NCBI RefSeq assembly: GCF_016862515.1
Contig: NZ_BONC01000051.1
Span: 1 to 57,119, forward strand
DNA length: 57,119 nucleotides
DNA from: Asanoa iriomotensis
Lineage (GTDB): Bacteria; Actinomycetota; Actinomycetes; Mycobacteriales; Micromonosporaceae
Reading direction: 5' to 3'
Made by a program: the position numbers and the translations under genes. Below are positions 34,956 through 43,691 of this stretch, piece after piece. Under the pieces are notes generated by a model. That model saw only the letters and a list, made by a program, of their open reading frames with translations, did not search any database and was not told where the DNA came from. Position 1 is the first letter of the stretch. Each line of letters opens with the position of its first letter.

Positions 34956-34961
34956 ACATTA
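34956..34961 (-). promoter_or_regulatory. -10 box of pafA (leaderless)
   Basis: TAATGT on the minus strand, six bases before ATG 34949; CTGACC about 19 bases further upstream is a possible -35. No Shine-Dalgarno sequence is present. Confidence 0.55.
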
Positions 34962-35005
34962 GCCGGGAAACCCGGTCGGTGGTCAGTGCCGCGACGCGCC
35001 GTCAT

Positions 35006-35629
35006 TCACCGGGTATTCTTGCCGCCCGATTCGTCGCCTTTGAGCCCTGACACGTAGCCGCGACACGCGTCATAGTCGGGCAGCAGCCCGGCCTCCCGTG
35101 CCGCCGCCAGTGACGGAGCGGCCTCGTCGCGGGCCGAGAGGATCGGCGCGTCGGCGGGCCAGTCGATGGCCAGGTCCGGGTCGAGCGGGTGCACGGTGTG
35201 CTCCCCCGCCGGGTGGTAGCCGGTCGAGCAGAGATAGGCCAGCGTCGCGTCGTCGGTCAGGGCGCAGAAGCCGTGCCCGAGCCCCTCCGGGATGTAGACG
35301 GCCCGCCGGTCGACGTCGTCGAGCCGGACGGCCTCCCAGCGGCCGAACGTCGGCGAGCCGACCCGCACGTCGACGACCACGTCGACCACCGCGCCGCGTA
35401 CACAGGTGACCCATTTGGCCTGACCCGGCGGCACGTCGGCGAAGTGGACGCCGCGCACCACACCCCGGGCCGAGACCGACATGTTGGCCTGGGCGAGGGT
35501 GAACGGGTGGCCGGTCGCCGCCGCGAACGTCTCGGCCTTGAACCACTCCAGGAACAGCCCGCGCGGGTCGCCGTGCTGCTGCGGCGTGACCTCCAGGGCA
35601 CCCTCGATGCCCAGCTCACGGATCTTCAT
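35006..35629 (-). CDS. rfbC: dTDP-4-dehydrorhamnose 3,5-epimerase
   Basis: Third enzyme of dTDP-L-rhamnose synthesis, 207 residues, cupin fold. [39 protein letters not shown] (His of the active site), [17 protein letters not shown] and [13 protein letters not shown] are the standard motifs. A C-terminal extension ends in a polar tail. The ATG overlaps the rfbA stop (ATGA), so the two are coupled. The rhamnose links arabinogalactan-like or other surface glycans, or decorates natural products; which one cannot be read here. Confidence 0.95.
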   Translation of the reverse strand: MKIRELGIEGALEVTPQQHGDPRGLFLEWFKAETFAAATGHPFTLAQANMSVSARGVVRGVHFADVPPGQAKWVTCVRGAVVDVVVDVRVGSPTFGRWEAVRLDDVDRRAVYIPEGLGHGFCALTDDATLAYLCSTGYHPAGEHTVHPLDPDLAIDWPADAPILSARDEAAPSLAAAREAGLLPDYDACRGYVSGLKGDESGGKNTR

Positions 35630-36507
35630 GCCAGGGTCTTGCCCTTCTCCGCGAGGAGGCTCAACAGGTAGGTGCCGTAGCCGCTCTTGGTCAGCGGGGT
35701 CGCCAGGTCGCGCAGGGCGGCGTCGTCTATCAGGCCCGCCCGCCAGGCGACCTCCTCGACACAGCCGATCTTGAGACCCTGGCGTTCCTCGATCACGCGT
35801 ACGTAGTCGGCGGCCTGCATCATCGACGTGAACGTGCCCGTGTCGAGCCAGGCGGTGCCCCGGTCGAGGACGGTGACGGTCAGCTCGCCCCACTCCCGGT
35901 AGGCCTCGTTGACCGCGGTGATCTCCAGCTCGCCCCGGTCGCTCGGCTTGAGCGCCTTGGCGATCTCCACGACGCGGTTGTCGTAGAAGTAGAGGCCGGG
36001 CACGGCGTACCGGGACTTAGGAACGGCGGGCTTCTCCTCGATCGAGAGCACCTTGCCGTCGGCGTCGAAGTCGACGACGCCGTACTCCCGGGGATTGGCC
36101 ACCGGGTAGGCGAAGACGCGCCCGCCGACGATCCCGTTGGTGTCGGATAGCTGACGGCCCAGGCCGACGCCGTGGAAGATGTTGTCGCCCAGGATCAGCG
36201 CCACCGACTCGTCGCCGATGAACTCCTCGCCGAGCAGGAACGCCTGCGCGATGCCCTCGGGGCGGGGTTGCGCGACGTAGTCGAGCCGGAGGCCGAACCG
36301 GCTGCCGTCGCCGAGCAGCCGGCGGAATTGTGCCTGGTCATCGGGGGTGGTGATGATCAGGATCTCGTCGACGCCGGCCATCACGAGCGTTGACAGCGGG
36401 TAGTAGATCATCGGCTTGTCAAACACCGGCATGAGTTGCTTGGAGACGGCCATCGTGATCGGCCACAACCGGGAGCCCGTGCCGCCGGCCAGAAGAATCC
36501 CTCGCAC
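35626..36507 (-). CDS. rfbA: Glucose-1-phosphate thymidylyltransferase
   Basis: First enzyme of dTDP-rhamnose synthesis: glucose-1-phosphate plus dTTP gives dTDP-glucose. 293 residues, the usual length. [20 protein letters not shown] is the nucleotide-binding start, then [28 protein letters not shown] and [20 protein letters not shown]. The GTG start follows from the family N-terminus and from TAGGCT seven bases upstream. It is divergent from rfbB across a 90-base gap. Confidence 0.96.
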   Translation of the reverse strand: MRGILLAGGTGSRLWPITMAVSKQLMPVFDKPMIYYPLSTLVMAGVDEILIITTPDDQAQFRRLLGDGSRFGLRLDYVAQPRPEGIAQAFLLGEEFIGDESVALILGDNIFHGVGLGRQLSDTNGIVGGRVFAYPVANPREYGVVDFDADGKVLSIEEKPAVPKSRYAVPGLYFYDNRVVEIAKALKPSDRGELEITAVNEAYREWGELTVTVLDRGTAWLDTGTFTSMMQAADYVRVIEERQGLKIGCVEEVAWRAGLIDDAALRDLATPLTKSGYGTYLLSLLAEKGKTLA

Positions 36508-36514
36508 GGGCGGC

Positions 36515-36588
36515 AGCCTATAGCCCCTGTGCCCGCGTTTGGATCGTCCGTCGCGCGGGCGTGTTCGGGCCGCGACGTCGCGTAGACT
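36515..36588. promoter_or_regulatory. Divergent rfbA / rfbB promoters
   Basis: Minus strand: TAGGCT (36515-36520), seven bases before rfbA GTG 36507. Plus strand: TAGACT (36583-36588), nine bases before rfbB GTG 36598. Both imply leaderless or nearly leaderless messages and joint expression of the rhamnose genes. Confidence 0.5.
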
Positions 36589-36597
36589 CCCGAAGCC

Positions 36598-37584
36598 GTG
36601 AGGATCCTCGTGACCGGCGGTGCCGGGTTCATCGGTTCGGAGTACGTCCGGATGCTGTTGACCCCGGGCGCGGGCCCTGACCTGGCCCCGAGCGCGGTGA
36701 CCGTGCTCGACAAACTGACCTATTCGGGCAATCGCGCCAATCTGGCTCCGGTCGCCGACGACCCCCGGCTGCGCTTCGTGCACGGCGACATCTGCGACCC
36801 GGCGCTGGTCGACTCGGTGGTCCCCGGCCACGACGTGATCGTCCACTTCGCCGCCGAGTCACACGTCGACCGGTCGATCGCCGGTGCGACGCCGTTCGTG
36901 ACCACCAACGTGGTCGGCACACAGACGCTGCTGGACGCGGCCCTGCGGCACGGGACGGGCCGGTTCGTGCACGTCTCCACCGACGAGGTCTACGGGTCGA
37001 TCGCCGCCGGGTCGTGGACCGAGGAGTGGGCGCTCGCGCCGAACTCGCCGTACTCGGCCTCGAAGGCCGGCTCCGACCTGCTGGCGCTGGCCTACCACCG
37101 CACGCACGGCATGGACGTGGTGGTCACCCGGTGCTCCAACAACTACGGGCACTACCAGTACCCGGAGAAGGTCATCCCGCTGTTCGTGACCAACCTGCTC
37201 GACGGTGGCACCGTGCCCCTCTACGGCGACGGCGGCAACATCCGCGACTGGCTGCACGTGCACGACCACTGCGTCGGCATCGCGCTGGTGCAGGACAAGG
37301 GGCGGGCCGGCGAGGTCTACCACATCGGCGGCGGCACGGAGCTGACCAACAAGGAGCTGACCGGGCTGCTGCTGTCCGCGTGTGACGCGTCGTGGGACCG
37401 GGTCGTGCCGGTGGCGGACCGCAAGGGGCACGACCGGCGCTACTCACTGTCGATCGCGAAGATCCAGAACGAGCTCGGGTACGCGCCGAGCATCGACCTC
37501 GCGTCGGGGCTCGCGGCGACGGTGGACTGGTACCGCGCCAACCGGGCGTGGTGGGAGCCGCTGAAGGCTGCCCCGGCCCGATGA
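36598..37584 (+). CDS. rfbB: dTDP-glucose 4,6-dehydratase
   Basis: Second enzyme of the pathway, 328 residues, an extended short-chain dehydrogenase. The NAD-binding [13 protein letters not shown] is at the N-terminus; [22 protein letters not shown] (Asp-Glu pair), and the catalytic [11 protein letters not shown] (Tyr, Lys) follow. [13 protein letters not shown] and the C-terminal [13 protein letters not shown] complete the family pattern. The start is GTG; the stop overlaps the rfbD ATG. Confidence 0.96.
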   Translation: MRILVTGGAGFIGSEYVRMLLTPGAGPDLAPSAVTVLDKLTYSGNRANLAPVADDPRLRFVHGDICDPALVDSVVPGHDVIVHFAAESHVDRSIAGATPFVTTNVVGTQTLLDAALRHGTGRFVHVSTDEVYGSIAAGSWTEEWALAPNSPYSASKAGSDLLALAYHRTHGMDVVVTRCSNNYGHYQYPEKVIPLFVTNLLDGGTVPLYGDGGNIRDWLHVHDHCVGIALVQDKGRAGEVYHIGGGTELTNKELTGLLLSACDASWDRVVPVADRKGHDRRYSLSIAKIQNELGYAPSIDLASGLAATVDWYRANRAWWEPLKAAPAR

Positions 37585-38435
37585 CCAAGGTTCTGGTGAC
37601 CGGCGCCGGCGGGATGCTGGGGTCCGACCTGGTCGCCGTGCTGTCCGACCTGCCGGCCTTCACGGTGACCGCGGCGCGGCGCACTGATCTTGACCTGCTC
37701 GATCCGGCCGCGGTTGCCGCTGCCGTGCCCGGGCACGACGTGGTGATCAACGCGGCGGCCTGGACGGACGTGGACGGCGCGGAGACGGCCGAGCCCGCGG
37801 CGACGGCCCTGAACGGGACCGCGGTGGCGTCGCTGGCGTCGGCGTGCGCGCTGGCCGGTGCGCGGCTCTTGCACGTGTCCACCGACTACGTGCTGTCCGG
37901 GGGGTCGTCCCCGTATCCGGAGTCCGCGGTGCCCGCGCCGGTCAACGCCTACGGCCGCAGCAAGCTGGTCGGTGAGCGGGCGGTGCTCGCGGCGTCCGGG
38001 TACGTCGTGCGGACCGCCTGGCTCTACGGGGAGCACGGACGGAACTTCGCGGCGACGATGCTGCGGCTCGCCGGGTCCCGTCCGACGGTCGAGGTGGTGG
38101 ACGACCAGTGGGGGCAGCCGACGTGGTCGCGGGCGCTCGCCCGGCAACTGGTCGCGCTGGCTTCGTCCCCCTCGGCGCCGGCAGGTGTCTACCACGGGAC
38201 GGCGTCGGGTGCGACGACCTGGTACGGCTTCGCGCGCTCCGTCTTCGAGCTGAACGGGCTGGACCCTGACCGGGTGCGGCCGACGACCAGTGCCGCGTTC
38301 GTACGGCCGGCCGTGCGGCCCGCGTACAGCGTGCTCGGTCATGATCGTTGGTCTTTGGCGGGTTTGCCGGCGTTGCCAGACTGGCGCACGTCGCTGGCGG
38401 CCGCGGTGGCGGCGGGAGCGGTCCGTGCTGGCTGA
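37581..38435 (+). CDS. rfbD: dTDP-4-dehydrorhamnose reductase
   Basis: Last step, NADPH-dependent reduction to dTDP-L-rhamnose, 284 residues. VLVTGAGGMLGSDLVA binds the cofactor; VVINAAAWTDVDGAE, STDYVLSGG and NAYGRSKLVGE (Tyr, Lys) are the catalytic landmarks. It is coupled to rfbB by ATGA. Its last codons overlap the GTG start of the acetyltransferase gene, suggesting a three-gene operon. Confidence 0.95.
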   Translation: MTKVLVTGAGGMLGSDLVAVLSDLPAFTVTAARRTDLDLLDPAAVAAAVPGHDVVINAAAWTDVDGAETAEPAATALNGTAVASLASACALAGARLLHVSTDYVLSGGSSPYPESAVPAPVNAYGRSKLVGERAVLAASGYVVRTAWLYGEHGRNFAATMLRLAGSRPTVEVVDDQWGQPTWSRALARQLVALASSPSAPAGVYHGTASGATTWYGFARSVFELNGLDPDRVRPTTSAAFVRPAVRPAYSVLGHDRWSLAGLPALPDWRTSLAAAVAAGAVRAG

Positions 38436-39069
38436 ATATTGGCCCCTGCTCGCATTGCGTGTCCGGGTCGGCCCGGTCGAACTGCGCCCGCCGTCCGAGG
38501 CGGACCTGGCCGCACTGGCGGCGCTGGCGTTCGACGGGGTCCAGAAGCCGGGCACGCGCACGTTCCTGACGCCATGGACGGACCTGCCGCCGGCCGAACG
38601 GGCGCGGTGGGTGGTGCAGTCCACCTGGTCGGACTTCGGCGATTGGACGCCGGCTTCCTGGTCGCTGGGCCTCGCAGCCCTCCGCGACGGCGTGGTCGTG
38701 GGCATGCAGGCCCTGCGGGCGTCGTCGTTCGGGCAGCTACGCGAGGTGGGCACCTGGTCGTGGCTGGGCCTGTCCCATCAGGGTCGCGGCACGGGAACCC
38801 TGATGCGGCAGGCGGTGCTGCACCTGGCCTTCGAAGGCCTGGGCGCGGAACAGGCGGCCACAGCGTCCTTCGTGGACAATCCAGCACCGCTGGCGGTGTC
38901 GCACAAACTGGGCTACGAGAACGACGGCATCACCCGAGACCTCCTCCACAACGAAGTGGTCGTCTCCCAACGGCTGCGCCTGACCCGCGCCCGCTGGGCT
39001 TCCCTGGCCCGCCCCGAGGTCTCGGTCGTCGGCCTGGAGCCCTGCCTGCCACTCTTCGGCGCTGCCTGA
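38425..39069 (+). CDS. GNAT-family N-acetyltransferase
   Basis: A 214-residue acetyltransferase. VELRPPSEADLAALAAL is the typical beginning, GTWSWLGLSHQGRGTGTLMRQ is the acetyl-CoA loop, and ATASFVDNPAPLAVSHKLGYENDG matches RimJ/RimL-like members. GTG 38425 overlaps the end of rfbD by 11 bases. The substrate is unknown; modification of a nucleotide sugar or a protein N-terminus are both possible, and the operon context favours neither strongly. Confidence 0.88.
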   Translation: MLAEYWPLLALRVRVGPVELRPPSEADLAALAALAFDGVQKPGTRTFLTPWTDLPPAERARWVVQSTWSDFGDWTPASWSLGLAALRDGVVVGMQALRASSFGQLREVGTWSWLGLSHQGRGTGTLMRQAVLHLAFEGLGAEQAATASFVDNPAPLAVSHKLGYENDGITRDLLHNEVVVSQRLRLTRARWASLARPEVSVVGLEPCLPLFGAA

Positions 39070-39070
39070 C

Positions 39071-39697
39071 TCAGAGCACCAGCGGCACGACCTCGGCGCT
39101 GGCCTGTCGGGGCCGCAGCAGGCGCACCGCTTCCCGCGCGTCGGCCTCCGTCAGGAACACGCCGACGACGCGGCGGCGGCCGTCGTCGGCCTCGATGACG
39201 ACCACGTGTGCGGGGTGCTGCCGGTCCCGGCGCGCGTCCTCGTCGAGCCCGTCGGTGACCGCGCTCTCGACCTCGGCCCGGGACGCCTGGCCCAGCCCGC
39301 CGTCCAGGCCCCAGACGGGCTGGGTCGGCCAGACCCGGTCGGCTTCGGAGACCGGGTTGAACAGGCTCCGCTGGAGGCGGTCCAGCACGCCCTCCCGCCA
39401 GCCGAAGGCCCCGCAGACGACGTAGCCGTCGCCGGGAAGCGTCAGCACTCGCCCGCGTCCCTCGGTGGCGGCGGCGCTGACGACCAGGCCGTCGTAGCGC
39501 TCCTCGAGCCGCATCGCCGCGACCCGCTTGAAGAGCAGGTTGACGGTGGTTCCGCCGGCCGCGGCGGGCGGCGAGGTGAGCAGGAGTTGGCCGTGCGAGA
39601 CCGTGTAGGCCTCCACGTGGAAGGCGCGGTCGCTGCGGAAGAGCTCCGCCCCGGGCTGGAAGTCGTGGTCGGCGCTGAGCCACCGATCGGCGATCAC
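39071..39697 (-). CDS. Unknown actinobacterial protein, 208 residues
   Basis: Not recognised. A soluble alpha/beta protein with no membrane segment. Notable stretches are HGQLLLTSPPAAAGGTTVNLL, VLTLPGDGYVVCGAFGWREG and HVVVIEADDGRRRVVGVFLT, the last followed by a helix like that of small regulatory domains. It is convergent with the acetyltransferase (one base between the stop codons) and 19 bases downstream of the peroxiredoxin-like gene start on the same strand side. GTG start. Confidence 0.75.
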   Translation of the reverse strand: MIADRWLSADHDFQPGAELFRSDRAFHVEAYTVSHGQLLLTSPPAAAGGTTVNLLFKRVAAMRLEERYDGLVVSAAATEGRGRVLTLPGDGYVVCGAFGWREGVLDRLQRSLFNPVSEADRVWPTQPVWGLDGGLGQASRAEVESAVTDGLDEDARRDRQHPAHVVVIEADDGRRRVVGVFLTEADAREAVRLLRPRQASAEVVPLVL

Positions 39698-39716
39698 CCC
39701 GCGAGTATCCCCTTTG

Positions 39717-40310
39717 TCAGGAGGCCGGCGCGCCGCTCGCGGCCTTGCGGTCGTAGCCGTGGAACTTGGACCAGTCGCCCGCGTCCCAGGCCTCGCGGAG
39801 CCCGGGCGCGCTCAGGTCCCAGTCGGGCCGGACCTCGGCGGTCGCGGCTCGCAGATCGCGCCAGAGGTCGGCGATGGACGGTCGCCCCCAGAACCAGTAG
39901 CCGTTGTAGACGCTGTGCACGACCAGCCCCGGCTTGAGTACCAGCGTGTGCGGGATCATCGGGTTGTTCTCCGGGTCGGTGTACTCCTCGATGTCGAGGT
40001 CCTGCTGCACCGTCCGCTCCACGTCGGAGAGAAACGTCCACTGCGCACCCACCGAGGCCCGAAACTCCTGCAACGTATGGTGATCGTCGGTGGCGATGGT
40101 GACGATCTGCGTGTACGCGACCGCGATCTTCGGCTGCGCCGCCGCCAACTCGAGATGCTGCTGGTGTTCCTTGGGGCAGTAGTGACCACGGGCCAGCGTG
40201 AGAATCATCGGATCGTCGCCTTGGAGCTCGCTTAGCCGACGGACGGTGCTGGTGTGGTCAGGCAGGGCGTAATCCGGAAAGGTCCCGCCCGGAACAATGT
40301 CACTGCGCAT
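39717..40310 (-). CDS. Peroxiredoxin-like protein with a single cysteine
   Basis: A 197-residue AhpC/TSA-type redoxin. FPDYALPDHTSTVRRLSELQ is the family start. The only cysteine is Cys45 in LARGHYCPKEHQQH; the threonine normally three residues before the peroxidatic cysteine is Gly42, and no resolving cysteine exists. Later parts (FLSDVERTVQQDLDIEEYTD, PHTLVLKPG) keep the fold. It may be a 1-Cys peroxidase using an external thiol, or have lost peroxidase function. The message is probably leaderless (TACCGT six bases before the ATG). Confidence 0.85.
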   Translation of the reverse strand: MRSDIVPGGTFPDYALPDHTSTVRRLSELQGDDPMILTLARGHYCPKEHQQHLELAAAQPKIAVAYTQIVTIATDDHHTLQEFRASVGAQWTFLSDVERTVQQDLDIEEYTDPENNPMIPHTLVLKPGLVVHSVYNGYWFWGRPSIADLWRDLRAATAEVRPDWDLSAPGLREAWDAGDWSKFHGYDRKAASGAPAS

Positions 40311-40316
40311 ACCCCA

Positions 40317-40322
40317 ACGGTA
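40317..40322 (-). promoter_or_regulatory. -10 box of peroxiredoxin-like gene (leaderless)
   Basis: TACCGT on the minus strand, six bases before ATG 40310. Confidence 0.5.
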
Positions 40323-40460
40323 AGCACGACCAGGGCGCGCCCCAGTGCCAAACAGCGATGCCCGCCGGGCTCACCTGGTGACCTTTTGGGCCCGCAATCC
40401 CCGACGCGGAAGGCGACAATTGGCTCGTCATCACGACGCGCCTACCAGGACGGTGACCGG

Positions 40461-40649
40461 ATGGAGGTCCCTACTCTGACCGCCCTACTCCGCGAAGCCG
40501 AGGAACACCACGCCGCTTTCGAGGCGACGGCGCCGAAACACCAGTGGTCCGACTACTACGCCGCCTACATCGTCGCCCGCCAGAACGGCAGCTCCCCCGC
40601 AGACTCGGCCGAGGCCGCAGGCCGCCACATGGCCGACGTCCTCGGCTGA
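40461..40649 (+). CDS. Small conserved helical protein, 62 residues
   Basis: A short acidic helical protein: TLTALLREAEEHHAAFEATA, then PKHQWSDYYAAYIVARQNGS and a C-terminal helix. I have seen this pattern as a stand-alone small protein and as a C-terminal tail of glyoxalase/bleomycin-resistance-like (VOC) proteins in actinobacteria; no VOC domain is present here. Function unknown. The start ATG follows GTGACCGG, without a strong ribosome site. It is the last gene before the repeat array. Confidence 0.65.
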   Translation: MEVPTLTALLREAEEHHAAFEATAPKHQWSDYYAAYIVARQNGSSPADSAEAAGRHMADVLG

Positions 40650-40740
40650 CAACGGCCCGCGCGGCACCCCCACGGGGCAACCACCGAAGTCAACCGACGC
40701 AGCGCGCGGCGCGCCGCCGCTGACGCGGCCATCCCGCCTG
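40650..40740. other. Intergenic lead into repeat array
   Basis: About 90 bases with no gene; the composition grades from ordinary to almost pure C/G towards the array. Confidence 0.5.
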
Positions 40741-41105
40741 GCTCTGCCCTGCCGCGCTCTGCCTGCCGCGCTCTGCCCTGGCGTGCCGCCCCGCCGCGCC
40801 GCACAGCGCCGCCCCCGCCGCGCCACCCCGCCCCGCTCCGCCCCGCCGCTCCGTGCCGCCGCTCCGCCCCGCCGCGCCGCCCCGCCCCGCTCCGCCGCCC
40901 CGCCCCGCTCCGCCCCCCGCGCCGCCCCGCCCCGCTCCGCCCCCCGCGCCGTGCCGCCGCTCCGCTCCGCCCCGCCGCGCCGTGCCGCCGCTCCGCTCCG
41001 CCGCGCCGTGCCGCCGCTCCGCTCCGCCGCGCCGTGTCGCGGCCCCGCGCCGTGCCGCCGCTCTGTGCTGCCGCGCCGTGCCGCCGCTCTGTGCCGCCGC
41101 CCAGC
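40741..41105. repeat. CCG-rich tandem repeat array (26-27-bp units)
   Basis: About 365 bases made of short C/G words (CCGC, CCCCG, CTCCG). Two ordered unit types are visible. Near 40879-40950 a unit beginning GCCCCGCCCCGCTCCG recurs at 40879, 40897 and 40924 (18 and 27 bases apart). From 40951 to about 41103 a unit beginning GTGCCGCCGCTC recurs at 40951, 40982, 41008, (41034 variant), 41052 and 41078, mostly 26 bases apart. Because 26 is not a multiple of three, the repeats cannot encode a regular peptide repeat, so the reading frames across it are composition artefacts. Confidence 0.8.
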
Positions 41106-41433
41106 GCGGCGCTAGGCCGTCCGGGGTCGCGTCGGCCGCGCGGTCCTTCAAGAGGCGTCATCGCCCCGAGGGCAGCTCCCAACGACCAACCCGGTTCGCC
41201 CACCGGGCCAACGGATCGGAGGGTCGCCGCGCACACCCCCTAAGGCATCCTAGGATGAAGCTGGTTGCGCCTCGACCTCAGGACAACGCCAGTCCCGGCC
41301 CGCGGTGCGACGACGACGCCAGCGCCACGCCTGAACAGCGCCGCACACGCCCTAGCGGCGAGCTGCCGTCGCCAGATACGGCCGATCCCCGCTCCGCAGT
41401 ATGCGGAGCAGGGATCCAGGGCGTTCGGGAGCG
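41106..41433. other. Gene-free region downstream of prcA
   Basis: No convincing gene. It holds a perfect 12-base palindrome CATCCTAGGATG (41246-41257) and the hairpin at 41384-41416. The long frames crossing it on both strands have no start, composition or family support. Confidence 0.5.
41384..41416 (-). terminator. Hairpin after prcA
   Basis: GATCCCCGCTCCGCA, a 3-base loop, and TGCGGAGCAGGGATC: a 15-bp stem with one G-T type mismatch. It lies 18 bases beyond the prcA stop on the minus strand and is the likely end of the pup-prcBA transcript, although no U-tract follows. Confidence 0.65.
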
Positions 41434-42279
41434 TTACTCCAGGTCGGCGGAGCCGGCCGACGACGTCGGCTTGTCCGGGCCCGGGGCCGGCGGCTTGGCC
41501 GCGCCCTCGGTGCCCTCCGCCGCCTTGTCGTCCGTCGGCTCCTTGCCGTTCTTCGGTGCCGCCGCTGCCGCGGCGCCGCCGTTGCCGTCCAGGATGTTCG
41601 TCAGGACCGGGCCGATCAGGCGCCGGAACGTGCGGCCGCGGCGGGCGCGGTCGAGGATGGCCACCTCGAGCTGGTTCGCGGCGATCGTGCGGGACGCTCC
41701 ACCGTCACCGCCCACGCTGCTCAGGGCCTTGACCGCCAGTTTGACCGCGTCGGTAAGCGACATGTCGCTCTTGTGCGCGCCCTTGAGGACGTTGGCGATC
41801 GCCTCGGCCGAGCCGCCCATCGCCATGTAGCCCGGCTCGTCGTTGACCGAGCCGTCGTAGGCCAGGCGGTAGATCTGGTCCTCGGCCGGCGTCGGGCCGA
41901 CCTCAGCCACGCAGATCTCGACCTCGAACGGCTTCTGCTGATCGCTGAAGATCGCACCAAGGGTCTGGGCATACGCGTTGGCCAGGGCCAGGCCCGTGAC
42001 GTCGCGGCGGTCGTACGAGAGGCCGTCAAGATCTGCCTTGCGCACCCCCGCACGCCGCAGGTTTTCGAACTCGTTGTAGCGGCCCACCGCGGCGAAGCCG
42101 ATGCGGTCGTAGATCTCGCTGATCTTGTGCAGCGAGCTCGACAGGTTTTCGGCGACGAAGAGGATGCCGCCGGCGTAGGTCAACGTCACCGCGCTCCGGC
42201 CGCGGGAGATGCCCTTGCGGGCCAGCTCCGAGCGGTCCCGCATGATCTGGTCGATGTTGGTGTAGAACTGCATCGCCAC
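41434..42279 (-). CDS. prcA: 20S proteasome alpha subunit PrcA
   Basis: A 281-residue alpha subunit that forms the outer gate rings of the proteasome. The N-terminus ([21 protein letters not shown]) is the gating segment, and [39 protein letters not shown] and [19 protein letters not shown] are family blocks. There is no catalytic threonine, as expected. A disordered tail of about 45 residues rich in Ala, Pro, Lys and Asp follows the fold ([20 protein letters not shown]), longer than in mycobacteria. AGGAG lies eight bases before the GTG. The gene follows prcB by 43 bases. Confidence 0.97.
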   Translation of the reverse strand: MAMQFYTNIDQIMRDRSELARKGISRGRSAVTLTYAGGILFVAENLSSSLHKISEIYDRIGFAAVGRYNEFENLRRAGVRKADLDGLSYDRRDVTGLALANAYAQTLGAIFSDQQKPFEVEICVAEVGPTPAEDQIYRLAYDGSVNDEPGYMAMGGSAEAIANVLKGAHKSDMSLTDAVKLAVKALSSVGGDGGASRTIAANQLEVAILDRARRGRTFRRLIGPVLTNILDGNGGAAAAAAPKNGKEPTDDKAAEGTEGAAKPPAPGPDKPTSSAGSADLE

Positions 42280-42322
42280 GGCGGCGGCTCCTAGCGGTGG
42301 TCGTGAACGTTGGACAAGGAAC

Positions 42323-43165
42323 TCAGCCGCCCGGGTTCTCCAGGCGGCCCGACACCACGGCGTTGGCGATCGCCGCGGTCTCCTCGTCGGTCAGCCGGTG
42401 GGTGCCCTCGGCCGTCGCGGTCATCACGACCGGGAAGATCCGCCGGGCCATATCGGGGCCGCCGGTGGCGGTGTCGTCGTCGGCCGCGTCGTAGAGGGCC
42501 TCGACGGCGAGCCGGCTGGCGTCCTCGATCGAGAGGCCGGCCCGGAACCGCTTCTTGAGGGCCGCGTTCGCGAAGAGCGAGCCGGAGCCGATCGCGTCGT
42601 AACCCGCGCGCTCCTCGTAGGGGCCGCCCGTCACGTCGTAGCTGAAGATGCGGCCGGCGCGGGCCGGGTCGCTCGCCGACAGGTCGTAGCCGGCGAACAG
42701 CGGCACGACCGCGAGACCCTGCAGGGCCGCGCCAAGGTTGCCGCGGATCATCGCGGCCAGCCGGTTGGCCTTGCCGTCGAGCGAGAGCATCGCGCCCTCG
42801 ATCTTCTCGTAGTGCTCCAGCTCGACCTGGAACAGCCGCATCAGCTCGATGCCGACGCCGGCGGTGCCGGCGATGCCGACCAGCGAGTATTCGTCGGCCG
42901 GGTGGACCTTCTCGATGTCGCGGCTGGCGATGAGGTTGCCCATCGTCGCCCGTCGGTCGCCGGCCATGACCACGCCGCCGGCGGCGGTGATCGCGACGAT
43001 CGTGGTCGCGTGGGGTGCGACGTCGCCGCTGACGCCGGGCGGCAGGGGCCGGCGGCCGGGCAGGAGCTCGGGAGCCACCTGGCTCAGGAACTGCGTGAAC
43101 GACGAGGTGCCCGCGCTCGTGAACGCGCCGGGAAGGCGCCCGGAAGGATCGAATCCCGCTGCCAC
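42323..43165 (-). CDS. prcB: 20S proteasome beta subunit PrcB
   Basis: The 280-residue catalytic subunit. A propeptide of about 53 residues (including [17 protein letters not shown], like mycobacterial propeptides) is removed autocatalytically before Thr54 in PHATTIVAI, which becomes the nucleophile. [20 protein letters not shown] and [17 protein letters not shown] follow. GTG 43165 is chosen from GAAAGGG six bases upstream and from propeptide length; the longer frame to 43309 has no support. It is transcribed after pup and before prcA. Confidence 0.97.
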   Translation of the reverse strand: MAAGFDPSGRLPGAFTSAGTSSFTQFLSQVAPELLPGRRPLPPGVSGDVAPHATTIVAITAAGGVVMAGDRRATMGNLIASRDIEKVHPADEYSLVGIAGTAGVGIELMRLFQVELEHYEKIEGAMLSLDGKANRLAAMIRGNLGAALQGLAVVPLFAGYDLSASDPARAGRIFSYDVTGGPYEERAGYDAIGSGSLFANAALKKRFRAGLSIEDASRLAVEALYDAADDDTATGGPDMARRIFPVVMTATAEGTHRLTDEETAAIANAVVSGRLENPGG

Positions 43166-43322
43166 GTGGTCCCTTTCAGATGTAGGCGCCGATGATCCGG
43201 CGCTGGAGCAGACTATCCCCCGTCCGGCACGGACGCGACGATCCGCGCCCAGAGACCCCGGACGGCAATGGTTGCGGCGCCGCAGGACAAACCCGCCGCG
43301 CCGCACCAAACCGGACTGGAGC

Positions 43323-43538
43323 CTACTGGCCGCCCTTTTGGACGTACCCCCTCACGAACTCCTCCGCGTTCTCTTCGAGAACCGAGTCGATCTCGTCGAG
43401 CAGGTCGTCAACGTCTTCGGTGATCTCTTGCTGCCGTTCGGCCACCTCGGGGTTGGCCTCGGTGGTGACGTCCTCAACCTCTTCGTCGCGGCGGGCCTTG
43501 CCCGACTGCGACTGGCCGCCGCTGTCCCGAGTTGCCAT
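43323..43538 (-). CDS. pup: Prokaryotic ubiquitin-like protein Pup
   Basis: A 71-residue disordered modifier. The C-terminal half is the conserved [20 protein letters not shown], then GYVQKGGQ; the final Gln must be deamidated by Dop to Glu before PafA can ligate it. The acidic coiled-coil region binds Arc. The N-terminal part is charged and Gln/Ser-rich. GAGGGAGGG precedes the ATG. The order pup-prcB-prcA is standard. Confidence 0.98.
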   Translation of the reverse strand: MATRDSGGQSQSGKARRDEEVEDVTTEANPEVAERQQEITEDVDDLLDEIDSVLEENAEEFVRGYVQKGGQ

Positions 43539-43691
43539 GCGTGCCCTCCCTCAACAGGCCTCAAATGTGCCTGCGAAAAACCTACCTCGCCGATACGACA
43601 ATCCGTCCCGCCGAACGCGATGTTTCGCGCACGGCGGACGGTTCAGGGACAATGCCAGACCCTGACGGGGTACGCACGGCGACGCGCGGCA

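Noticed and set aside
40565-41243. Long frames on both strands across the repeat array, with Gly/Arg/Ala or Pro/Pro/Arg repeats
   Set aside because: The 26-base period shifts frame at each unit, so a translated repeat is not maintained; no start signals or conserved ends.
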